DNA of 64,000 bases from Halosimplex salinum (GTDB lineage: Archaea > Halobacteriota > Halobacteria > Halobacteriales > Haloarculaceae). The notes beneath the pieces are model-generated. The model worked only from the letters and a program-made list of their open reading frames with translations. It was not told the DNA's origin and searched no databases. The position numbers and the translations under genes are program-made. Location of the stretch: assembly GCF_003730195.1 (NCBI RefSeq), contig NZ_QWGG01000007.1, forward strand, positions 177,330 through 241,329, in the 5' to 3' direction. Shown one piece after another: positions 18,571-24,948 of the stretch. Position 1 is the stretch's first letter, and each line of letters starts with the position of its first letter.

Positions 18571-19782
18571 ATGAACCGCCGTATCGCGACGATAGGAGTC
18601 GTCGCACTGCTGGTACTCTCGGGGTGTAGCGCCGTCGGACTGGGCGAGACCGGTGCCGACGGGTCCGACGGAGCGTCGACGGTGACGGAGCCGCTGAAGA
18701 CGCCGCCGACGTCGACCGCGACGCCGACGCCGACCGCGACGCCGACGGCCACGGCGACGCCCGACGCGGACGCGCTCGACCCGGTCTCCGCGATGGACTC
18801 GCTGCCGCCGGGCGTGACCGCGTCGGGCGTCGCCGACAAGTCTGCGCTGCTGGACGCCTACCGGAACCGGCTCTCCGCGGGGAGCTACGCGCTCGTGACC
18901 GAGATCCGGAACTCGTCGGGCCCGGACAGTCGGCTGGTGTTGCGAAACGACACCGAGGCGACGCTGCTGCGGGTCGAACCCGGCGACCGCGACGCCGCGC
19001 TGACGCTCTACGACGGGGCGCCGACGTTCGGTGTGCACAACGGGAGCAGCGGCGAGGTCGCCTACGGACACGGCGCCGCGTCGCTGTCGTCTCGTGTGAG
19101 TCTCCTCCAGATCTTCGTGGTCAACTTCGGGACCGAGTGGCTCCGGGCGATGGAGTGGGAGCCGGTGGGGGTCGCGACGGCCGACGGCGAGCAGCGACTC
19201 GTCTTCGAGGCGTCGAGCCTCAACGAGACGGTCGCTCGCGACGGCGGGCTGGTCGTGCCGCCGGTCCTGAGTGACGGGACCGAAGTGCGCGACGTCGACG
19301 CGCGGATGGCGGTCACCAGCGAGGGGCTCGTCCGCCACGCGAACGTCACGATCACGGCCGACGTGGACGGGACCGTTCGGACCGCAACGACTGCGCTGAC
19401 CGTCGAACGCGTCGAGCCGGTGAGCCTCTCCGAGCCCGCGTGGCTCGACGATGCACCGCAGGTCTCCCTCTCGAGTGCCGAGGACGACCGTCTCGTCGCG
19501 CTCGACCATCTCGGTGGCGCCGCCATCGAGTCGGGGACGACGCTATCGGTCTCCACCGAGGGCGAGCACGTCGGGAACGTGACCGTCTCCGAATCGGTCG
19601 GATCGGGCGATACCCTCTACGTTCACCGAACAGGCGACGGCGACGACGCCGCAGTGCATCTGACGGTGAACGAGCGACCGGAGCTCTCGGAGAACGCGAC
19701 CGCGTTCGCGGGGCGCGTCAGGGTGACCGGCGAGCAGGGTGACGCCACGTTCCAGGCTGGCGTGAAGACGGACGAGCAGTGA
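18571..19782 (+). CDS. Lipoprotein of unknown function, paralogue B
   Basis: A 403-residue lipoprotein homologous along its length to the preceding gene: signal peptide with VLLVLSGC-like lipobox (Cys19), a shorter Thr/Pro linker (SPTPTATPT-type repeats), DPVSAMDSLPPGVTASGV, VHNGSSGEVAYGHG, and the end block TLYVHRTG then HLTVNERPELSENATAFAG. The copies have diverged substantially, mainly in the linker. The arrangement is a tandem duplication with both copies open. Function unknown. Confidence 0.82.
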   Translation: MNRRIATIGVVALLVLSGCSAVGLGETGADGSDGASTVTEPLKTPPTSTATPTPTATPTATATPDADALDPVSAMDSLPPGVTASGVADKSALLDAYRNRLSAGSYALVTEIRNSSGPDSRLVLRNDTEATLLRVEPGDRDAALTLYDGAPTFGVHNGSSGEVAYGHGAASLSSRVSLLQIFVVNFGTEWLRAMEWEPVGVATADGEQRLVFEASSLNETVARDGGLVVPPVLSDGTEVRDVDARMAVTSEGLVRHANVTITADVDGTVRTATTALTVERVEPVSLSEPAWLDDAPQVSLSSAEDDRLVALDHLGGAAIESGTTLSVSTEGEHVGNVTVSESVGSGDTLYVHRTGDGDDAAVHLTVNERPELSENATAFAGRVRVTGEQGDATFQAGVKTDEQ

Positions 19783-19913
19783 GTCCGCTCGTGAGCCAGC
19801 GCGGACGGCCACAGAACGGAGCGTCCGCGGTAGTAGATCGGGGCCAGTTCTCGGAGCGGAGGGTGCCGGGAACGGTCGGTCCGCAGGGGGAGGGCCGGAA
19901 CCCGGGTCGTTAG

Positions 19914-19922
19914 CCTTTAGCC
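19914..19922 (+). promoter_or_regulatory. TATA-like box of gatB
   Basis: CCTTTAGCC is centred 27-28 nt before the gatB ATG, predicting a leaderless message. The same CCTTTAG heptamer stands before topA (24871). Confidence 0.5.
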
Positions 19923-19944
19923 GGACGGTCACGAACCGCGAGTA

Positions 19945-21432
19945 ATGACTGCACAAGCCGTGGAGACGGAGGATCTGGCGACCGTCATCGGGCTGGAGGT
20001 CCACGTCCAGCTCGAGACGGACACGAAGATCTTCTGTAGCTGTTCGACCGACGTGGGCGACGACGAACCCAACACCCACACCTGCCCGGTCTGTCTGGGC
20101 CTGCCCGGCGCGCTCCCGGTTCTCAACGAGGGCGCCGTCGAGGCCGCCGTCAAGGTGGGCAAGGCCATCGACGCCACCATCCCCGAAGAGACCACGTTCC
20201 ACCGGAAGAACTACTACTACCCCGACCTCCCCAAGAACTTCCAGATCACCCAGTACGGCGCCCCGATCTGCCAGGAGGGCGAACTGGAGTTCTCCGTCGA
20301 GGGGGAGCGCCGCGCTGTCGACGTCAGGCGCGCCCACCTCGAAGAGGACCCGGGGAGCCTCCAGCACAAGGGCGGCTCCATCGACACCGCGGACTACACG
20401 CTCGTCGACTACAACCGCGCCGGCACGCCGCTGATGGAGATCGTCACCAAACCCGACTTCCGCGCCCCCAGCGAGGTTCGCGCGTTCCTCGCGAAGCTCA
20501 CCGAGGTGCTGGAGTATCTCGGCATCTTCGACGCGACTCGCGACGGCTCGCTGCGCGTGGACGCCAACCTCTCCATCGTCGACGGGAGCGAGGTGGCCGA
20601 GGACGGCGCCGTCGACAGGGACGTGCTCGAAGACGCCAACCGCACCGAGGTCAAGAACATCTCCAGTCACAAGGGCGCGGAGAAGGCGCTGGCCTACGAG
20701 GAGACCCGACAGAAGAACGCCATCCAGCGCGGCCGCGTCGTCGAGCAGGAGACCCGCCACTGGGACGAGTCCAAGGGCGTCACCCTCTCGATGCGCTCGA
20801 AGGAGGAGGAGAAGGACTACCGCTACTTCCGCGAGGCCGACCTGCCGGTGCTCCGCGTGAGCGACTGGAAGGAGCGGATCGACATCCCCGAACTCCCGGA
20901 CGCGCGCCGCGAGCGATTCCGCACGGAGTACGGGCTGGACGACGAGTCGGCGGACAAGCTCACCAGCACGAAGGAGGTCGCCGACTTCTTCGAGGACGTG
21001 GCCGAGCAGTTCGACCCCGGGCTGGCCGCGACGTGGGTCGCCGACGAACTCCTCGGCGAGCTGAACTACCGAGACATGCAGATTGCGGACGTCTCCGGCC
21101 GCTTCGACGAGATCGAGCGCCTCGTCGAACTCGTCGCGACCGACGAGATCACCACGAAGAACGCCCGCGAGACCGTCCTCCGCGAGATGCTCGACGACGG
21201 CGACTCGCCCGACGACATCGTCGAGCGGGAGGGGCTCGGCAAGACCAGCGGCGACGAGATCCAGTCCGCTGTGGTCGAAGCCATCGACGAGAACCCCGAC
21301 GCGGTCGAGGATTATCACGACGGCGAGGGCGGCGCCATCAACTTCCTCGTCGGACAGGTCATGCAGAAAACCGGGGGTTCGGCCGACCCGGGCGACGTGA
21401 ACCAGCTGCTTCGCGACGAGTTAGAGGGGTAG
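19945..21432 (+). CDS. gatB: Asp-tRNA(Asn)/Glu-tRNA(Gln) amidotransferase subunit B
   Basis: A 495-residue GatB, the kinase/amidotransferase subunit converting misacylated Glu-tRNA(Gln) or Asp-tRNA(Asn) to the amide form with ammonia supplied by GatA. It shows VIGLEVHVQLETDTKIFCSC, the Zn-binding Cys region continuing to THTCPVCLGLPGALP, HRKNYYYPDLPKNFQI, HLEEDPG, LVDYNRAGTPLMEIV, and the C-terminal tail domain ending KTGGSADPGDVNQLL. gatA and gatC are not in the window. The last 20 codons and stop are duplicated 113 bp downstream (21546-21608). The discriminating-type label cannot be read; the neighbouring aspS suggests both amidated tRNAs could be made this way. Confidence 0.97.
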   Translation: MTAQAVETEDLATVIGLEVHVQLETDTKIFCSCSTDVGDDEPNTHTCPVCLGLPGALPVLNEGAVEAAVKVGKAIDATIPEETTFHRKNYYYPDLPKNFQITQYGAPICQEGELEFSVEGERRAVDVRRAHLEEDPGSLQHKGGSIDTADYTLVDYNRAGTPLMEIVTKPDFRAPSEVRAFLAKLTEVLEYLGIFDATRDGSLRVDANLSIVDGSEVAEDGAVDRDVLEDANRTEVKNISSHKGAEKALAYEETRQKNAIQRGRVVEQETRHWDESKGVTLSMRSKEEEKDYRYFREADLPVLRVSDWKERIDIPELPDARRERFRTEYGLDDESADKLTSTKEVADFFEDVAEQFDPGLAATWVADELLGELNYRDMQIADVSGRFDEIERLVELVATDEITTKNARETVLREMLDDGDSPDDIVEREGLGKTSGDEIQSAVVEAIDENPDAVEDYHDGEGGAINFLVGQVMQKTGGSADPGDVNQLLRDELEG

Positions 21433-21434
21433 TT

Positions 21435-21466
21435 CCGACCGCGAACGGAGTGAGCGGTCGGTTTTT
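21435..21466 (+). terminator. Hairpin plus T-tract after gatB
   Basis: An 8-bp perfect stem (CCGACCGC/GCGGTCGG) with the 11-nt loop GAACGGAGTGA is followed directly by TTTTT. It begins 3 nt after the gatB stop and looks like an intrinsic terminator. The loop is identical to that of the hairpin at 52650-52676. Confidence 0.6.
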
Positions 21467-21545
21467 GGTCCAGATTTTTCGCTGAGCGGTACCCGGAGCG
21501 AACGGAGTGAGCGAGGATACCCGAGGCGAAAAAGGTGGCCGCAAG

Positions 21546-21608
21546 ACCGGGGGTTCGGCCGACCCGGGCGACGTGAACCAGTTGCTTCGCGACGAGTTAG
21601 AGGGGTAG
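21546..21608 (+). pseudogene. Duplicated 3' end of gatB (20 codons plus stop)
   Basis: A 63-bp direct repeat of 21370-21432 with a single difference (CTG to TTG, Leu in both), beginning at ACCGGGGGTTCGG and ending at the TAG. It has no start codon and cannot be expressed as a protein. The 113-bp spacer holds two copies of the GAACGGAGTGA loop sequence and the TTTTTGGTCCAGATTTTT core shared with the Rieske locus. Confidence 0.85.
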
Positions 21609-21635
21609 AGACGGACGCGGGTCGACGCGCAAATT

Positions 21636-21914
21636 CTACGACCGGCGGACGTAGTGGGCGACGGTCGCGACCAGTAGTCCCAGAACCACGAGGTAGAGTC
21701 CGATCTGCAGTATGGAGGGGCCGAAGTCGTTCTCGGTCTCGCCGCCGAGGACGGTGTAGACGACCACGAGCGGGATGTAGAGGGCTATCCCGGGGATCCG
21801 CAGGAACGACGGCTCCACGTACGCGCGATAGAGTCCCATGGGGACGGCGAGCAGTAGCGTCGCGACGACTGCGTCCCGGAGGAAGACCGCGCGCTCCGAC
21901 CGAAGTGAAAACAT
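21636..21914 (-). CDS. Small membrane protein, three predicted helices
   Basis: A 92-residue protein starting MFSLRSERAVFLRDAVV (an upstream ATG at 21941 would add nine residues). Three hydrophobic stretches are visible: AVVATLLLAVPMGLYRAY, IALYIPLVVVYTVLGG, and IGLYLVVLGLLVATVAHYV, with a basic C-terminus. It lies 52 bp downstream of the MATE gene on the same strand and may be co-transcribed. No family recognised. Confidence 0.65.
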   Translation of the reverse strand: MFSLRSERAVFLRDAVVATLLLAVPMGLYRAYVEPSFLRIPGIALYIPLVVVYTVLGGETENDFGPSILQIGLYLVVLGLLVATVAHYVRRS

Positions 21915-21966
21915 AGCGACGAGAACTGGGCACTGGGACAAGTATCTTGTCGTACTGCCGGCCGGC

Positions 21967-23418
21967 TCAGTCCGTCACGGGTTCCTCGCCCTCGACGCCG
22001 TCGCCGGCGACCGCATCGTCGACCGCTCTTCCCTCGCTCTCGCCCTCCCGCTCGCGCTCGTCCTCGATGACGGCTTCGCGCCAGCCGCCGCGGCGGAACC
22101 AGACGACGCCGACGACGAAGGAGGCGATGGCCGAGGCGGCCATCGCCCACCAGAGTCCGTTCACGTCGACGGGGGTCACCGCGAGCGGGTCGAGTGCGAC
22201 GGCGTAGGCGAGGAACACCGCGACGGGCACCCGGAACACCCACCGCGAGAGCAGCGAGAGGACGAACGCGACTTTCGTCCGTCCGGCGCCGCGGAACGCT
22301 CCCTGAACGACCATCAGGCCCCCGAAGAAGGCCCAGAAGGGGGCGATGATCCGCAGGAGCGTGACGCCGGCGTCGATCACGGCCTGGTCGCCGATGAAGA
22401 CGCCCATCGCGATGGCCGGGAAGGCGTAGACGAGGCCGCCGGCGGCGAAGAGGACGGCCATCGCGCCGGCGGTCGCCGTCCACGTCACGTCGGCCGCGCG
22501 GTCCGGCTGGTCGGCGCCGAGGTTCTGGCCGACGCCGGTCGCGGCGGCCTGTCCGACGGCGCCGGAGACGGTCCAGGAGACGGACATCAGGCGGATGCCG
22601 ATGCCGTAGGCGGCGGTGGCGACGGCGCCGAACCGCGCCACGAGGGCGGCGAAGGTGACCGCCGCGAGCGAGCGGGTGAGTCCGTCGAGCGTCGCGGGGT
22701 AGCCCACGTCGACCAGTCGCCGGAGGATGCCCCAGTCGGGCGTGAGGTCGCCGACGCGGAGGCGGATGCCCCACCCGCCGTCGACGAGGATGTAGAGGCC
22801 GATAGCCGCGGCGATGGCCCGTGAGATGAACGTCGCGATGGCCGCGCCCTGTGCGCCGAGGCCGAGGAAGGGGCCCCAGTCGAGGATGAACACTGGGTCG
22901 ATGACGATGTTGAGGCCGGCGCTGGCGCCGACGAGCCACATGGCGGTCTTCGTGTCGCCGGCGGCCCGGAGCGACGAGCGGAAGACGAAGAAGAGGAAGG
23001 TGAAGGGGATGGCGAGGAAGACGAACTCGATGTAGGCGACGGCGGCGTCGAAGACGGCTCCCTCGGCGCCGATCAGGGCGACGAGCGGCTCTCGAACGAG
23101 GAAGCCGAACAGTCCGAGCGCGACGGCGACGGCGACGGCGAGCAGGACCGACTGGGCGACGGTCCGCTCGGCGCGGCGCTCGTTGCCGGCGCCGATGTGC
23201 TGGGAGACGATGGCGTTCGTCGACGCGGTGAGCCCCATCGCCACGGAGATGAACAGGTAGGCGGTGGGGAACATCAGCGAGACGGCGGCGACGGCCTCGG
23301 CGCTGACGCGGCCCACCCAGAACATGTCGGCGAGGTTGTACGCCGTCTGGAGGAGGTTGCCGGCGACGAGCGGCCAGGCGAGTTTGAACAGGCGCGGCGT
23401 CACCGCGCCGGTGGTCAT
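21967..23418 (-). CDS. MATE-family multidrug/sodium antiporter
   Basis: A 483-residue, 12-helix exporter of the multidrug and toxic compound extrusion family. The start MTTGAVTPRLFKLAWPLVAG is chosen because it opens directly into helix 1 (LLQTAYNLADMFWVGRV, the typical DMF-VG element); the open frame upstream is GC-driven. Internal symmetry is visible, with a second Q/N-rich helix start (QAAATGVGQNLGADQPDRA) in the C-terminal half. The C-terminal tail is acidic. Expected to export cationic compounds in exchange for Na+ or H+; substrate unknown. Confidence 0.92.
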   Translation of the reverse strand: MTTGAVTPRLFKLAWPLVAGNLLQTAYNLADMFWVGRVSAEAVAAVSLMFPTAYLFISVAMGLTASTNAIVSQHIGAGNERRAERTVAQSVLLAVAVAVALGLFGFLVREPLVALIGAEGAVFDAAVAYIEFVFLAIPFTFLFFVFRSSLRAAGDTKTAMWLVGASAGLNIVIDPVFILDWGPFLGLGAQGAAIATFISRAIAAAIGLYILVDGGWGIRLRVGDLTPDWGILRRLVDVGYPATLDGLTRSLAAVTFAALVARFGAVATAAYGIGIRLMSVSWTVSGAVGQAAATGVGQNLGADQPDRAADVTWTATAGAMAVLFAAGGLVYAFPAIAMGVFIGDQAVIDAGVTLLRIIAPFWAFFGGLMVVQGAFRGAGRTKVAFVLSLLSRWVFRVPVAVFLAYAVALDPLAVTPVDVNGLWWAMAASAIASFVVGVVWFRRGGWREAVIEDEREREGESEGRAVDDAVAGDGVEGEEPVTD

Positions 23419-23632
23419 GTCGACGCGACTCTCCGAATCCGTCACTGTCCGCGTGCAGGGACCACCAGACTGTAAGCGTGTCCGTCGCGGACGACGGGCG
23501 TCGGTCGGCCGGCCGGGCCGCGGATCCGAGTGCGGGGCCGGCGGGGTCCCGGGATCGGCGGGGGCGCGGGGTTGACAGGAAGCAGGCGGGCGTATCAGAA
23601 CGTCCTTGTCGGTCCGGGCCCGAGCGTCGACA

Positions 23633-24769
23633 ATGACACTCGGCTCTGCGCTCGGTGGGGTCGCGACGGGGGCGGCGCCCGCTATCGACGCGGTGGTCGC
23701 CCACAGCGGGACGACACACGCGGGGACGCCCCACTGGCTGCTGGGTGCGCTCACGCTCCTCGGGATCGCCGCCGTGGCGTTCGGATGGACGCGGCTTCGC
23801 GACGAGGACGCCAGCGGCCGACTCGGTGCCGGCGTCTTCGCGACCGGCGTCGTCATGGTCATCGCGGGCACGATCGGACTCGTCGAGGTCCAGATCGCGC
23901 CGCAGGCGACGCCCGACTGGACGCGCTGGTTCCCCGTGATCAACGCCATCACGGCGGCCCTGCTCGCCGTCGGGAGCCTCGTCGTCGTCCGCTGGAAGTG
24001 GCCCGAGCGACCGCGCTACGTCGGCCTCGGCGTCCTGCTCGCGGCGTGGATCGGCTACCCGACACTGATGCCCAGCGAGGGGCTCTCGCACCCGTTCGGC
24101 TACCTGCTCGCCGCCGCGGTCCCGCTCGCTATCGGCTACGTCCTCTGGCGCGACGCGGGCGACGCGTTCCCCGGCGTCTTCGGGGCACGACTGCCGCAGG
24201 TCGTCGGCGCCGTCACCTTCCTCCTGTTCGCCGTCTTCTACGCGTTCTCGGCGGGCACCCTGTCGGTGAACCCCGACCTGACCGCCGACATGGTCGGGCA
24301 GGGGTTCGTCGAACCCTACAGGGTCGCCTCACCGCTGGTCTACTGGCCCGCGCTGGAGTTCTACTTCCCCTCCATCCCGCTGTCGGGGTACGTCTCCGCT
24401 GGGTCGCTCCTGCTGGTGGGCATCCTCGGCGGCCTCGTCGCGAGCAACGCAGCGCTCGCCGCCCGGCAGTGGTCGACCGGCGGTGCCGTCCAGTCGCCCC
24501 GAGCGATGATCGGGACCGTCACGACGGCCGGCGCGACCGCCTGTGGCTGCTGTGCGCCCGCCGTTTACGGCGCCGCCGGCGTCCTCTTCGGCACGGCGGC
24601 GACGCCGGTCTACTGGGCGTTCATGGACCCCTCGTCCCCCGTCGGCGGGCTCTTCTTCGCGGCGAGCGTCCTGCTCCTGACCGGGAGCCTGATCCGTGCG
24701 AGCCACGACCCCGCCTGTGGGTTCCCGCGGGAGTCGGAGTCCGGGGCCGTCTCCGAGCAGGCCGCCTGA
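23633..24769 (+). CDS. Multi-pass membrane protein with a CGCC motif, unknown function
   Basis: A 378-residue protein with about ten hydrophobic segments. The start MTLGSALGGVATGAAP is chosen over 23606 because it leads into the first helix. A distinctive stretch in the C-terminal third reads TTAGATACGCCAPAVYGAAG, placing Cys-Gly-Cys-Cys inside or at the edge of a helix, which could bind metal or form disulfides; another Cys is near the C-terminus (DPACGFPRES). Helices run in pairs with short Asp/Arg loops. It is divergent from the MATE gene. No known family is recognised. Confidence 0.75.
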   Translation: MTLGSALGGVATGAAPAIDAVVAHSGTTHAGTPHWLLGALTLLGIAAVAFGWTRLRDEDASGRLGAGVFATGVVMVIAGTIGLVEVQIAPQATPDWTRWFPVINAITAALLAVGSLVVVRWKWPERPRYVGLGVLLAAWIGYPTLMPSEGLSHPFGYLLAAAVPLAIGYVLWRDAGDAFPGVFGARLPQVVGAVTFLLFAVFYAFSAGTLSVNPDLTADMVGQGFVEPYRVASPLVYWPALEFYFPSIPLSGYVSAGSLLLVGILGGLVASNAALAARQWSTGGAVQSPRAMIGTVTTAGATACGCCAPAVYGAAGVLFGTAATPVYWAFMDPSSPVGGLFFAASVLLLTGSLIRASHDPACGFPRESESGAVSEQAA

Positions 24770-24777
24770 AGAAGTCC

Positions 24778-24859
24778 ATCGCACACGCCCGCGCGGGACG
24801 CGCGATGCGCGCTCACTCGCGGGCGCTCGATCGCACGCACACGCCCGCTGTCGTGCGAT
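24778..24859. repeat. Imperfect repeat block before topA
   Basis: The 13-mer CGCACACGCCCGC occurs twice (24780-24792, 24836-24848) and the block is bounded by inverted ATCGCAC/GTGCGAT. It lies between the membrane-protein stop and the topA TATA-like box. Confidence 0.6.
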
Positions 24860-24870
24860 TTCGCCCGAAA

Positions 24871-24878
24871 CCTTTAGG
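24871..24878 (+). promoter_or_regulatory. TATA-like box of the topA transcript
   Basis: CCTTTAGG is centred about 29 nt before the ATG at 24904, so transcription should begin at or just before that ATG and about 37 nt before the topA GTG start. Confidence 0.5.
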
Positions 24879-24903
24879 GCGGGGACCCGCCTATCACTGG
24901 GCA

Positions 24904-24948
24904 ATGACCGACTCCTGTAGCCCCGGAGGTGTGTTCTGGTGGAGCTGA
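24904..24948 (+). CDS. Putative 14-residue upstream ORF (leader peptide) overlapping the topA start
   Basis: The ORF reads MTDSCSPGGVFWWS. Its ATG falls where a leaderless transcript from the CCTTTAGG box would start. It terminates 10 nt inside topA, in another frame, so ribosomes finishing it would sit on the topA GTG. Two adjacent Trp codons precede the last codon. It may be a real leader peptide or an accident of a 5' leader that carries the topA Shine-Dalgarno site. Confidence 0.4.
   Translation: MTDSCSPGGVFWWS
24925..24931 (+). promoter_or_regulatory. Strong Shine-Dalgarno site of topA
   Basis: GGAGGTG, fully complementary to the 16S 3' end, sits 7 nt before the GTG at 24939 and fixes the topA start. 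Such sites are uncommon in this window, where most genes look leaderless. Confidence 0.75.

Noticed and set aside
21433..21545. Spacers in the duplicated gene ends as classical insertion sequences
   Set aside because: They are 113-132 bp, carry no transposase ORF or clear terminal inverted repeats; the flanking repeats are gene ends far longer than target-site duplications.
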